Source: Margaritispora aquatica (lineage: Eukaryota > Ascomycota > Leotiomycetes > Helotiales > Discinellaceae). Taken from it: DNA of 64,000 bases. Each line of letters starts with the position of its first letter. The stretch's first letter is position 1. This document shows positions 1 through 14,015 of the stretch, piece by piece. Where the stretch lies: the NCBI GenBank assembly GCA_007644065.1, contig VJWN01000025.1, positions 319,927-383,926 of the forward strand, read 5' to 3'. A program made the translations under genes and the position numbers. A model generated the notes under the pieces. It made no database searches. It was given only the letters and a program-made list of their open reading frames with translations, and had not been told where the DNA came from.

Positions 1-118
1 ACAGGTAATGAGATAAACATACATGCCATGCTATTCCATTATTCTAACCTCCAGCTGATAGTATGGATGGTCTCCCTGCTTTCTTTCTTTCTCCCCTACC
101 CAAGTAAACAAATGACTT

Positions 119-158
119 TCGAGATCGAGATCGAAATCAAAATCAAAATCAAAATCAA
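119..158. repeat. GAGATC / AAATCA simple repeat
   Basis: A short tandem tract: GAGATC-like units pass into AAATCA units. Simple sequence with no coding signal. Confidence 0.8.
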
Positions 159-206
159 CACTGGCCCCTGATGTCCTAAAAACAGAACAAAGATAGAAGA
201 CAAAAC

Positions 207-252
207 AAGACAAGAGACAGAGACAAGAGACAAGAGACAAGGGACAAGAGAC
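207..252. repeat. ACAAGAG-type purine-rich tandem repeat
   Basis: Seven-base units of the type GACAAGA are repeated imperfectly in a purine-only tract. No gene is associated with it. Confidence 0.75.
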
Positions 253-1005
253 GCGATAAGATCAAAACCTCACCTACAGTCAGTTCTCCTGTATGTACCC
301 CACGAACTTGGACCCCTCCACTCGCCGATACCACAAACAAATCTCCTTCCTGACTGTCCTTACATTCCCATCTGATACACCACATGGCTTTTTTAATTCC
401 ACGTCCACGTCCACGTTTTTGTGGTGTTCTCACATTCCACCCCCACTATCTAGATTTAGATCCAGCCAGATCCAGATCGAACCGAACCAAACCCAACCCA
501 GCTCAGCTCCAAACAAACAGACACAATCGCTTGCTCACTCGCTCGCCTGCCTGCCTGACTGACTGAACTGCATTATCCCAAGCAAGCAGACGCAGTCGTC
601 TGACTTCGTCGCCCCGGCATTGCCGCGCACGTGTCTGTGTGTTTGTGTACATCTCCCGTCTCCCTTCAACACATCTCCTGTAGCGCTATAGCAGTGGGTG
701 TGTGGTGTGCGAGTACGCTATAATGATGAATACGCCCTTATTATTTTCGCGCGTGGGGTGGAATACTAGATACTGGATACTGGACACAGGATACAGAACC
801 TTCCCCATTAAGACACGACCCAAGGGTCAGATGAGATTGCCAAAACGCGGGGCGGCGCGATGCGGGCTGGATGGCTGGTCAGTCCTTATTTGCACTTGCC
901 CTTGGGACTTGCTTACACTTGCCATGACCATGGTGCTCACGAGTACGCGGATCCGTTCGGAGTCCTGAAGGAAGGAGGGAAGATACGGAATTGCCTCTCA
1001 GAAAG

Positions 1006-1031
1006 CAAGAAAGAAAGAAAGAAAGAAAGCA
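1006..1031. repeat. (GAAA)n microsatellite
   Basis: A run of about six AAAG/GAAA tetranucleotides in gene-free DNA. Confidence 0.85.
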
Positions 1032-2549
1032 AGCACGTGTGTGTGGGTAGATAGGTTGATAGATAATCAGTGGGAGAGGCGTGAATGGGGTTTGAGTGAG
1101 TAAGTGGGTGGCCACTGAGCCACTTCAACCCCCACGAACAAACTCCCTCTCTTCTCCCTCTATCTCGAAACCCCAAAGAAACAGTTTGAGATGGCAAAGC
1201 CACGCAGCGCAGGTAGGTAGCGACAAAGAAAAAGAGGCAATAAGCAAAAATCAAGCAAAGCAATGAAACGCCTTCTTTGCCCCTCCCTCACCACTCACCA
1301 CCACTCAAACATCCCTCACTCACTCATCCAATTCCATCCCTTCAATTAAGAAAATACAAATCCTCGCCTCCTTGAATTTAAAATAAAAAGATAACTGAAA
1401 TAAATGAATAATAATTAAAGAAAGAAATATCCAAGAAGAGTAGTATCGTTCAAAAGAAGAAATGGAGTCATCTGCACCGCAGAGACGTTCTTCCACCCCT
1501 CCCACCATAACGCATCAATAAGCACACACAACCCAACCACAACCACAACATCAGTCTCGTTATGGCCGGAGTCCTATCGATTTCTCACTCATTCACACTG
1601 TACCTCCTCTCCTAATTCATCCAAGCGAACAATAACAAAGACGGCTTGGAAGAACTTATCCCCTCATCTTCCATCCCATCTCATCCTACCTCACATGCCC
1701 TGCTTCCCCGCATTCTAAGTGGTGGACAAATCCACTTCCCCCCAATGATCGACGGAAAACCTCGAGATGGGCTGAAATGAACCAGTCACGCACGAGGAGG
1801 AAGCGCATCACACTTTTGCTTTCACCGCACCGTACCGTACCGATTCATTCAATTCAATTCATCCTTTCGTTCATCATCACGGATCAATTGGATTTTGGTG
1901 ATAGAGGCTGCTGCTGCTGCTGCCGAAGCTGTGAAGCCGCTTCCTCATTTCTCCAGACCCGATCCTATGTACGGAGGCACAGTAAATCCTAAACTCCGCT
2001 CCGTATTCGCACGTAAAAAAAGCCTGCCTGCCACTGCTATCAGTGAGTGAGTGGCCTGGATCTGGTTCAACAAAACAAACCAATTAATTGTACAGAACGG
2101 GGAATACCCAAGCCATCACCTAACCAATGGCGGAGACCCTTAAGAGCTTTGTTGGTCACCGAGACCAATCATCCCACGCATATCCCATACTCATCTGTTC
2201 AGTTCGCATCACATTCCAGCACACCTTTTACCCCAAAGTGCAGTGAGGTCGTATTATTTGACCGAAGGAGAGACAAGATCGGCAGCGGCACAAGTCATTC
2301 CGATGCCTGCCTGCCTGCTCTCCATTGAACACTTCACGAAGTCGGGATCTGGAATCGGACAGCGATGGATGTTACACCGCAGATTTGATTCGATTGCTTG
2401 AAAATTGGTGCATCGATTCGTGCGCATCAGGTTGTGTGACGCCTGGCTGCTGGCTCCTGGCTTCTGGCAAGCTCAAGTGACCCAGCCCAGAGCGACTTAC
2501 TGCTGAATCCCCATCCCATCTGAGGAGGAGAAGCCCTTATGAGACGTCC

Positions 2550-2585
<36 letters not shown>

Positions 2586-2586
2586 G
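2550..2586. repeat. (ACAG)n microsatellite
   Basis: About nine perfect ACAG/GACA tetranucleotide units. Reverse-strand frames reading through it give only a CLSV repeat, so I do not treat them as genes. Confidence 0.9.
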
Positions 2587-5500
2587 CCCGAGAGATTGAC
2601 GGGTAATCTGTGTGGTTGGAGACGCGATGAACCGGAGATGGCTCCTTGGCTGCCGCGTATGGTCGACGTGATATGGGACATGGTGACTTGGTAGGTGAGG
2701 ATTTGCAAGACACAAAGAGGGAAGAAAGGGTACTTGCAGACGTACCGTACCGTGCCGCAACAGTTCAGCCGACACAAATTGCAGAATGTCGGTGGAGTGA
2801 GGGAGGGGGTTTGGATGAATGTGATGAGAAGTGATGCCGGATTCGGTACGAGTAACAGGCAGATATCAAAAATTGCCGAATATGGACGCAAGATAGAACA
2901 AATAATGAATAAGTTAAATGATATACCCAACACAGACGATCGGACAATTGATTTCCTTGCCTACCTTTTGTCAAAGCCAGCAGGATTTCTCGCTGGTCCA
3001 TCGCCGTGATATCAAATGTTGTATGCTAGAGCATCCATCCACACGATACTAAGTTATTTCGATCCGGAGTCCGCAATCGGGCAGACAACTCATCGGCATC
3101 ACTGCAGTGTTTTGAACACAAGAAACCGCCTCCAAGAATGCTCACATCCATCGTACCATGATTTGAAAACCGGTTAACCACCTGCTGGCCGCCCACATCA
3201 CTCTCGAAAGGAAGGAGGGTGAAAACAATGCAAGTTTGGGCTTCCACCACCATCACTACCACCGATGTCATGTCACAGCATCGTCACGATCCCTAAACCC
3301 AGCTTTGCGGCTGTCTGTATCGATCACAAAGACATTTGTGCAGCCAAGCCATAATAATGCTTTTATAATCAATCATTCCAACCACTGACCAGGCATTTGC
3401 CGGTAGTTCGCATAAGAATGTGAGACTAAATAGCTTTCTATCAGTTCTCAGCTTTTGGTCGATAGATTTGGGGTGACGGAAGGGGCAGAAAGGGAGGGGA
3501 ATATGTTGCATCTGGAGTGCAACAACTGATACCCCACGTATCGCATTACAAGCGAGCTCCCGAGGTTCTGGTTCCCCGTGCCCGGGGGGTTTCAGTCTCA
3601 CTCGCTGAGATCCAGTCATCTGGGGAAACTGAGGAGTCAAGTTGTTTGTGTTGGTCTCTTGCATCACATTACTCACCAACGTTGGTTATCCAAATAGGAC
3701 GGGATACGAACATGGCATTAATGATTCGAGATGAGAATATTGTGAAGACCACGAGGAGCTCGAGCGTGAGCCTGCGCTTGGATGTGATAGTGATGAGTTG
3801 GAAATGAGAGAGCATCATCAATGGGTTCGTTACTCGTTACATACTCGGGGACTGTTGTCCCACAGCGAGCAACGAGGGCAGCAAAAGCTCACTCCCGAGC
3901 GGGCGGGTGGTGTTTCGCTCCCCGGACTAGGTACGAGGGGGTTGGAAGGAGGTATTCCCAAATCGAGCATTTGTTTGCTTGCAGGTGTCAAAACACAATC
4001 CCGATGTGAATAAACATCGATATTGGATGCTTCAATTCCAATATTGATCCCAGAGAAATATCAGAGCGCGACCTTCGGAGCTGAAGTGTTGGATTGATTG
4101 TAATTTTCACAGTATACATGCCCACATTCCGAAGTGATGCGAACCCACTCTACTTTTGGATTTTTAGTGAGCCTTCATGATTTTAAAACAGTGATGAGAG
4201 GATGCCACCCTGGTTTGGAGATCCCTTGAAGATCAATCCCATCCACGCGTTCGCAAGATGAACTAATATGGGGTCCATCGCCGGTCGCGGTACCGGTTCG
4301 TGACTTGCTACAGTACGAGCACATGCTGGCGTGTTGCTGCGTCAGGAGTGCGTATATCTGAGGTACAGATTGCTTTTTGCACCCGAATCCTGATAAGGCA
4401 CCCCAGAGAGAGGCGCTGCCAATCTGCCACACTCTCTCAAGAAGACGCCTGTCTTGCAACTGACGTCCGCTGTGGTGGCTGGTAGGATGTTGTTTTGGGG
4501 CAGGTGAGGTCTGGAGACACTGAAGAGGAGATGACCACCCCACCTTCTGCTTCCAATGTCTCTATTCCCCACGGACTTTGATTTCCGTGGGGGGTTTGAT
4601 GTGAATGCTATAGGTGTGGATTGAGGAAAGCAAAGCAAACACCCGTTTCTCGTTGCCTCTTTGGGGAACTTCCTCGACCATAGAATCCTCCCAACCCGTG
4701 AGAATGCTGGATAGAGGATTCCCAGAGGGAAAAGAACCTTTTACCGGTCATCTCCTGCGATCTCCACGATACCAGGACCCAAGTAGATAGGCCATCTCGG
4801 TCGCACATCCTTATCAGGCCCTCTCAAACAAAGTAACAAACCGAGCCAGCTGCTCCAAAAGGACGCAATTTGCGTGGGAGCAAAGCTCCATTGCTCCTTT
4901 CATCAATTCAACGACTTGAGCCTGTGCGTGTTCCACATGGCATGGCAACAAAACCATGAACTTGGGTACGGGGAAACGTGGGCCTGTTCTTCCCAAACCC
5001 CAGCTCCGGCTATTTCGCACTCTGAATCAGCATCGAGGGAGTTTCCTAAAAGAGGCGTAAAATACAACATATCAGGACTATTTGATTGGGCTGGCTAAGT
5101 ATCTTTTGAGCGGTGAGTGACTTGAAGATCTGAATTCTCGACATCTGTGACCTGCGTGAATTGATAGCGAGCTTGATACCATAACTCAAGGCTCGTCGTC
5201 CCTTTGACCCGAATACCAAATATCAACATGATCATGCGACGAGGATGAATCTGCCTCCTAAGACGTAACGAAATGGCTGTGCAAAGATCTTTCAGCATCA
5301 CGTCGACATCTTCAAGCCTGAAGAAGCCATGGGCTCCCATGAACCTGAAAAAATCTCGTGACCGTCAAAGTACCAGCAAATGAGGCTCGCGCTCATCACA
5401 TGCGAAGCTGGACTGCTGGTGACGGAGAAATCAGTTCCCATCGAATCGAGGCCGTTAGTTTGGGCATCAAGGATCCATCATGATCCATCAGCCATTATTT

Positions 5501-8500
5501 TTGGTTTCCCCTCATCCCACCTCCGGTGTCACAACCCAATCGAGATCCCCACTCGGCCAAATTTTCCAATTCGATTTTTTTCATTGGCTGGGGCACTGCA
5601 AAAAGTACAGCGGCCGAGAGAAACAGGACCGAACGAATTGACTCTTGGCCCTTCTTCGGCAGCACACCCTCGCACCCACGCACCCTCGCACTTTCGCTTC
5701 AAGGCTTGAGGGCTTGGGTTGGGTGGATGGGTGGTGGAAGACACCCACTTGTTCCACAAGCACCCACGAGGTCTATAGGCGAGAGACAGGGGCAAATGAA
5801 AAGAGGGGCAATCGGTCCGCGTGGTTGGGCCCGAGCTGGTCGTATTCAGGGGGGGACTTCATGCATGGAAGTTCTAGCCTGTAACCGTAGAAGCATTCTT
5901 GATAGGCTAATACCCAAGTCACTGGAGACGGGGAGGTCGGAAGATGTGCCTTCCCAAGCCTGAGACGAGTCTCTGAGTGGGTGTTCGAGTATGGTGGAGC
6001 AGTTTTGGCAGCAGAAATGCCAGAAATCAATTGCGTACCTGCATGTCGTCGTCGTGACAGTCTCGAACTTTAGATCGGCAGTATCTTAGCCTGTGAGAAG
6101 AATCGTTCATGTTGTGGAACACTGGAACATTTACACACGACGACCATCGTTGGATCTCTTGTCCGTCCGTCATGTGTACGTGTACGATATTTCTGTATCC
6201 TGAACCTCTCGACTCTCGACTTGTTCGTGACCAAGTCAGCGGGGTAAAGGAAAGAACAATTTCATGCTTCCAGATCATTTCCCGGCCTTTCTCTTTCATG
6301 AGACGAACAGGCCCGCGCGTCTGTGGCGCCAGCCCGGCTCTCTCAACGGATCGCTTTCCAGCTTCCGCGAGAGCATCTTGTCTCAATCGTGTTCGTATCC
6401 AGGATCAACGTGCCTCCGAAATCCCAATTGATGAGTTTGAGTTGACTCGTGTAAGAGTCCCTGCATCATGATCCTGGTGGGTAATAATTAATTCCCTTGC
6501 TCAATGCCCTTCCCCAAACAGGAATTTTCTTTTAAAGGATCCCCTTTTAGGGAGAGACCGAGAGACACCCGGGGAATATGGTAACAATTTCAATACTTAA
6601 TATAAAATCCCAAGCTCAGGATTGGAAGCTGGGAAACCAGGGAAAGACAGCATGTGCGATGTAACGGCCTGCCGGATTAGGATTTGAGAGCCGGTCGACA
6701 GGCTGATAAAGTGATAAGGGGGCAAGATATAATCTCGGGAGACACTCCCGCGACTTGCAAGAGACGGACCGCTGGCGGAAAGGTCTGGGGTGAGCTGGTC
6801 GATTGTGGAGAGGCTTGAGCGTTTCTCATGTCTTCTTTCGCGCAATATTTTGAAGTCTGAAGGCTGAAGGCTGAAAGATAGATAGAAGAACAAGAGGAAG
6901 CTTCGGGAATCTTGATGAATTTGGCTAGAACTGAATCCACCGGAAGAAATACCAGAGCCAGAGCATCGGGAGATGGGATCCATCATCCATAGGAGCTCGT
7001 GGGTCACAATTCCAATTTCCTTTGAGAATACCCAAGAAAACTCTAACAGACACGGAAAATATCTTTGCCTCTGGTTTGGCTCTGGTTTTTTCCCTTCGCG
7101 AAATGGCCTAAAGAAGAGGTTTCGAAGTGTTGGAGGTGTTGTTTCCTCCCAAATAAGGTACATTGGAATTCCGTCCGGATCACCCGGTATCGGTTCAAAC
7201 CAACCTAGTTGCTCATCTGTCTGTGAAAATTGGAAAAAAGCCTGCCGCTGCTGGTGACTTCATTTGGAACACCAGAAAATCAACGAAACTTTCTCAAGAC
7301 AAAGTCAAGATGTCTTGTCGACAACGTAGACCAAAAGGAAAATATATGATCAGTTGTTGATGCGAAAGAAAAAATACGATAAGGCGGTACCCCGGAGCCG
7401 TCAAGTTGTTCCCCGTACGCCTCAAAGCCTCAAAGCCATAATGATGAACCTGTTCTCTGCTAAAGTTTCATAAGTCCTGACTCGCTGATGTCAAACAAGC
7501 AAAGGGCTGCACGTGGTAAAAAGTCAGGGGCTCGGGGGAGGCAGCCGGTACAAATTTTCACTGGTTCATGAGATGAAACATCCACGGTTTACGACGTAAG
7601 AGGTTCGAAAGAACGCGACGAAAGTTCGGAGGCGGTCGTCCAACCAGCATGGGTAGCCACAACTTTTGAGTTTGGATGAGTCGTGCAAAAAGTGATCTTT
7701 GACATGTCTGTTTGAGACATGACGAACACCGAGTTTGTTGCAAGTAGAACCGAATATTCAGCAAGGCATTAAAAATTAAAACTGAAATATAATGGAAAAT
7801 AGAAAATGGAAAGTAAAATCAATAGAAAGGTATACTTACCCCATACTCTCTTCATGCATGCATAACTAACTTCCCCAGACCGGATCTCAAAGCGGTAAAC
7901 GAGATTCTCGGTTCGTTTGACGCATAAGCGTACAGTATCGCAGCATATCTGAGCTTCTTGTACATCCCGTTGATTGACGAACTGCGTCTGATGCTGCACA
8001 GCGTCTGCGAGGGCCACCATCAGGAATGTATCTTTTTGAGACTCTGCCACCGACCTGCGTTTCGTTCGCTCTATTCGGCATCCGGAATCAACGGCTCCAT
8101 TTCTCCCATCCACACACACAACCTAGGGCGGTGTTCTATTGAGTTGGGTATTGGCTGCAAGCGAGCCGTTTTTTCACGGCTGTGGAACCGAGGGTGTGCG
8201 CCTGAACTGCTCATGAGGAACCGGGTTACTTAGCCGGCTCTTTTAGGCTGTTGGAGGCTTGCGTTGGAGCGAGGACCTGACTTGAGTCTTGTGCACTTTT
8301 CTCCTGTGTCACCAAGTGCCGCTGCACTGGGAGAGAGACGCGATGAGCTAAAATTACCAGCTCATGCACATGCATCATTTCCTCTTGGCTGTGGAGATCC
8401 TGAGAATGCGATGGCGGAGAAGCATTTATGCGCATAGCATTCTCGTCACGGGATGGAGGAAGAATGTATATATCTGATCCACCGTTTGTTAGACATGTAA

Positions 8501-11500
8501 TCAATCCCTGTGTGCTGCTGTGTGGTGAAATGATGGCGAGGTTACGTTTGTGATCTCAGGCTCGGAGGCTTGTGTTTATGATGCCCACCACGTCATCAAA
8601 TCAGAGGAGTGAGGTAAATGGCTCGAAGGCTCGGGTCAAATGTCTCGAACTCTACTCGGTACTTTAACTCATTCATACACGACGGAATATCACCGCCTCG
8701 GCATCCCATGAAAGTATCACGCTCTTGTGATAGAGTTGTGCCATTCACGGGCACTAGGAAATTTAGACTTGGAGGCTTTCGGCTGGTATGTCGCAGCGAC
8801 CAAGACAGAGCTCGTCGATTGGATCACCGAGGTATACTCTCACCTTCAGGTTGCAGAGCCAGAGTGACGGTGCGATCTTAGGTTGGGCATGCCCCGTGTT
8901 TCTCCGCACTTTTTTGGGGGACCAGACGTGGAGATGATGGGGAAACCGAGTTTGCGGGAAATAGATTCTAGCGGCGGAGATGGTCACACGTGAAAGTCGC
9001 TGAATGATATGAAAAGGTTCTTGTTTTCCATATGTCGTCGCGTCCAAAGGACCGAATGACTGACTTACCTAGGCTAGGGGAGCTGGTTCGGTGGAAAGGG
9101 TCGTGAACTTATTCGGGTCAAGACTTGACGGATCGACAATGCTAGAATTTAATATCCCATGATATTTTGTCTTATTGCTTACTGCTTGAATATTTTGGAT
9201 GAATATTTCCTGTTGGTTCAGCATACCAAAGTATCGTCGGATTGTGTCCCAACTCGGGCGGCTAGTTGGAGCGTCTCGCCTTGCAGCCCCCAGTGTGGCG
9301 AAGTCCACAAGGCTGAGTGGCATGAACTTTGTCCTCGTGATGGATTGTGATACCTGTGATAAGTATCTGTAACTGGCTATCACTGGCTATACCTAGAACA
9401 GTTGGGGTTCATCCCACTCATCGATCTTGCTATAGGAGGACAGGTACCAGTCCTTGAAATAGATACGTAAAGGATTGTTGGGTGACTTGTTGTGACTGGT
9501 AAGGACACTCTTGATTGGAATTCAGCGCCGAAATATCACCTTTCGCCAAGATTGAACTCTATGCTATGCCTATTCATCTTCTGCCAAATAGATCAATGTC
9601 AGTTTTGTCCCCCAAGGCAGACATAGTAGTCGTCATCTATTGTTGTTTCCTGTAAGGTAAGGTTGGATTCATCCAACTCCCAATTATAATACATTCCAAT
9701 CACGAGGTATGTTCAGCTCATGCAATACCGTAGCCACAGTCTTTACGAGGCAGGCTGACAGAACGGTCGGACCGAGTAGAGGGCTATGGTTGAGGTCTAG
9801 TTCCATCATCGCAGGCTCGTGATAGTTCTTGGTGCGCTGTCATACAAAGGATCAGCGCAAACTCACATTCCAGATGGCTACTGCTCTTCTCCCATTTCCG
9901 AGGTCTACAATCCCCGTTTCTTGCTGGGTGCTTTCATGGGGCACCGTTTGCAATGCTGTTCAATCGTCGGGCGCGAAAGCAAAGATCTTGTGTGAGCAGA
10001 TGATCGATTTTCAGGGCTTTGATGTGTTGTTTGCAATACTCGGTAGTGAGAAAGCGCATGCTCGGCGCGGTTCCCGCCACAGTTGCAAATGGTTTTTGGT
10101 ATGAATCCAAATGGTTTAATGGAGAGAGTCATCCACGACGATGTTGGATGAGCGAACGTGATGTGATATCACTCAGAAGAACCGTTCGCAGTGAAGATTT
10201 GTTTCATGTGTTGTTCAAACCCCCTTTGCACAGGGCTCTCGAGGAGGTCGCGCATGACCAGCGATCCTTTTGTTAGACATCAAAGCTTCGTGAAAGAACC
10301 TCAAATAGAACTATCGATGCTGGAGAATATGCGCAACCAATGGGAAAATTCGATAAAGTCAAGTTGACAATCGAGGGGTCAGGTCCCTGAAGTCTTGAAC
10401 GTGAAGACTTGCGAGCCAGCGAAAGGGGATTGAGCGTAACCGCGCACAGTAACAATGAAAAATCCATTGAATGTCGCGATCAGGGTGTCATATTTGTTTT
10501 CATGAGGTAAATGTAATGCGCGAGCACCAGTGCCAGTCAATTGCGGAACGGGCCTTTGACTTGCTCTGACAAGGGGAAGTCATGTGTCCTGGAGACAAGA
10601 CGTGGGGGAAAGACTGGTGTGAGCTCCAAGATAGATGTGGGGGTGGAGATTTGTATTCAATAGCTTCATCAATTTCAGGAGAAGAAGCAGAATGGACGTT
10701 CTCATTGGGAGGTGGACGACTCAGGACACATTGCTTTCTTGCATTTCGTCTGCATGTTCTACCAAAAAAAAAGGACAAGAATACGAAGGTATGGGTCGAA
10801 GAATGTATCCATCAGAAAATCTAATAAAACAAAACATTCTATTTTGTCGATTGGTAAAGCTCGATTAATGTTGTCCTGAACACCAACCGACGCGGGGAAG
10901 CAGGTTGTTATGTTCCGGAACGCTGCCATCAATTCGAGCTGTCATTTTTGTGATGATGAGGTTGGTTTGAATCTCAGTGTGACCATACTGGGATCAAGCC
11001 AAGATGCAATCTCATCTACTCATAGATGTCAATTTTGAACTTTTCTTAACCGCACCTGATTAAGATTGTCGTTTGCTTCTCCATGAGATGATGTTGAGGC
11101 TATGATGATCTAGAAACTGTGCCACAAAGATACGTGAATATGATGTTTCTCACGAGTGAGTTCTATAATGGGAAAGACGGAATATCAGGTTCCACCACAA
11201 ATATCATCGCTAGGGGCCGTGGGGGAATTCTCTCTTTGCGTCTCATGATTGCGCTTCGAGAACAGAGGTTGGAGGCTGACTGATGTTTTGAGGCGTTGGG
11301 CTGCTTTGGGAATCCCAAGATGCTGGCCAACGGATTCGAGGCATCTGACATCGTGTGTGCATTGGTGGTAAGCGAATAAATTCCAATGATTCACTTCCCC
11401 GTTGGTAGCTAAACTATCAAACCAATAATCTGGGGAAATCGTTAGCTTCGGAGTTCTCAGATCAGATTTCATACCATATGAAGCGCTGTGTAGCCCAAGA

Positions 11501-13500
11501 CTTCTTGCAGTTGTTTCATTATACACCAAAGCCTGGGCCTTTACTGATGTCGCCATTGGCATCAAACCCAAGCCTGAGCATCATGAAATCGGAGCTTTGC
11601 ATGGCGCGATTTGTGTTTGCTTGCTTTCTTCTGCTCTTCCTTCTGCTGTTAAATTCTGGCTCTACGGGAAGGTGCCGTGGACATTTCCGGAAGAAATCCG
11701 TGTATCACAAGTACAATAACAATATCAAGAACTCGGTTGTCGGCTGAAGCTAGACTTTGGTTGGCATCGTCCCTGGGATGTATAGGACAGCTCAGAATAC
11801 CTTCGACATGATCATTGGCCTGCAAACTAATGAGCCAGTCTAGATTGATCTCCATTTCGAATAAGCAGTTGGAAGAATATCCGTTGCTCCGTCTGAGATA
11901 TTTCGACCCAACTGATAAAGTATTTGTACGGAGTTATCATCCCATGACCCCAAAGTTACCAAAGTTATCACGAATAAAGTATATCGCGCACCGGAATAAT
12001 ATTGAAACCCCCAGATTTGATCGGGATGAGGAGATGAAGATGTGATCAAAAGACTCCTCCATTTCTCCATTGTCCAAAGTGACTATATTTGACGCTGGTC
12101 AGGTTCCAAAGGCTCGGGTTGATACCTGCCAAAGGTGGTTTGAGATGTTTGCGACAAGGGGAGACAACGGTTTCCACCTGAACTTCCCCGGCGCCGAGGC
12201 ATTTCCCCCTCGATAATCAATTACTCAATATAGAATAGTCACCATAAGGTTGGAATGTTAGCTTCCACTTTGTGTCAATGGCCTCTTTCATAGGGGAGTT
12301 GATACCGGAAGGCTGAGAATGCAATGCCTAGCATTGGTGTTTCTACTGACCACCAAAGTACCTGCTGGATCAGCTGCCCAGCAGACGCTGTAGGTATCAT
12401 TGTACCTGCTCAAGTATTCATGGCAATGATAGTGTATCACCAAAAGGAAGAGCTGAACTCGATATGACTGTAACGATCAGATATATGAGTCAAAGACTGA
12501 TCACCCAGACTACCTTCTAGTCATCATGACCATTCCATCGATTGCGATCGAAGCAATTCAAAGTATTCAATGTCAACGATGTATCTGGTTGCAGTGTTCT
12601 TTTATCCCGTTGGGTCTTTGAATGTGTTCCGGCCTGCTGGCCATTTCTCGGTAGTATGATTGACGAAGGGCCTTCAGGCACACATGACTCTTTTTTCAGG
12701 ACCGTGAACGATCACCTGGAAACGAGTTCAGGCTACGCAATGCCGTGCTGACAAGTTGAAGAAGTCATGACCATGTGCTAGGTATATGCACTGTAATTGC
12801 ACTAGAAATATTGACGACTTTTTCTGTCATGAGGAAGTAGATCCCATTGCGACGGAATGGGAAAGCTTTGCAAATGGAACTGTCATCTCAGTGGCCAAAG
12901 TAAGGTACTATTGTCCTGTGTAGGCATAGCTATCTCGAGATCTCGAGGCGAGGTACTGATCTTGCCATCCATCCATCAAACAACCGTTTTGAGTCGTGTC
13001 AATTCGGCTCCTGGGTTCGGGTAATGTTATTTGAGAAGATCCGATCATGTGCCGACGGAGACACACAGTATACGTTACCTTGGGTACTGTGCTCGTGTGG
13101 ATACTGTCGTCAAAACATCCTGTCTGCTATGATGGACCATTGCTGGAACTCCATAGTCCATAGTCCATCGTCCATACAGAGGTATCAAAGATTGAAAGAC
13201 CCCCCATCATTAGCCATCAATCATCTTCCCTTCCCTTGTTCGGCACATCCACACTCATCCAGCCACTACCCCCATCTTTTCCGCCCAAGCAGCCTCCACC
13301 AGGCCCAGCAAGTCATCCCTTGTTGATTTGAAGTGAGACTCGGAGGGGAGAAGAGCAGGGAAGAAAAGTAATCCCCAAAATGGACATAGCCGATAACTCT
13401 GGCCCCATAGTTTTGCCAGTCAGCAGTGCTACCTCTTTGGGACTAGTATATTTGAGTTTTCCACTAGTGCATCTTTAGTGTCTGATCTTTTTTGAAATCG

Positions 13501-14015
13501 GGGATGGGGTGCGAGGGTGCTTTGAATGTCCCACCCACGACCGCCCACCGCCCACGACCGACCAGCACCCAAGCCCAAGCCCACACCACGACTGAGTGCC
13601 TGCCGCATCAAAAGCGAACATCATCCACCTGCTTTCCTTAGAAGTCTCCTCTCTTTCTTCAACTCAACCAGTACTCTCCACTCCACTTCACTACACTCTA
13701 CGACGACGACGACGACGACACTCTCAAACTCGATACTACCATCATATCACAGCTTCAGATCGCATCAACATACTTAGTTCATTACCTCCAACCCTGTCGT
13801 CACTCACTGTCGCATCCGATAAATGCATGTCATCACCGATATCATCGATTACGATACGAGAACCGATTAGGACTTCAACGACTCATTGAACCCTCAACAC
13901 GAACCTTCCACCTACTTTCTCGACAATCTGCTCTGCGATCCAAATCGCGAGCATTCTATAGCAGTCGTGTCTCCATATTCATAATAGCTCGCGCGATCGA
14001 GCTAAACCCAGCATC
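13501..14015 (+). promoter_or_regulatory. probable leader of the 14,016 gene, with short upstream ORFs
   Basis: The DNA before the 14,016 start is pyrimidine-rich, as filamentous-fungal leaders often are, and holds a (CGA)n tract at 13,701-13,719. Two overlapping short upstream ORFs are visible: 13,823-13,870 (15 codons) and 13,827-13,889 (20 codons), in different frames and both ending before the main start. If transcription begins upstream of 13,823, they would be scanned first and could restrain translation. The transcription start is not visible, so the leader assignment is inference. Confidence 0.4.

Larger units (their letters stand above)
1..13500. other. gene-free stretch, about 13.5 kb
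   Basis: I find no supportable protein or RNA gene here. Open frames are short (mostly under 130 codons), lie on both strands, have no recognisable domains and are rich in low-complexity runs. The stretch holds many simple repeats, listed separately, and pyrimidine/purine-skewed tracts. It may be distal regulatory DNA or a very long leader of the gene starting at 14,016, or it may carry noncoding transcripts; the sequence alone does not decide. Confidence 0.6.

Noticed and set aside
2427..2933. Reverse-strand 168-codon frame
   Set aside because: It reads through the ACAG microsatellite as a CLSV repeat and has no domain or intron-exon logic.
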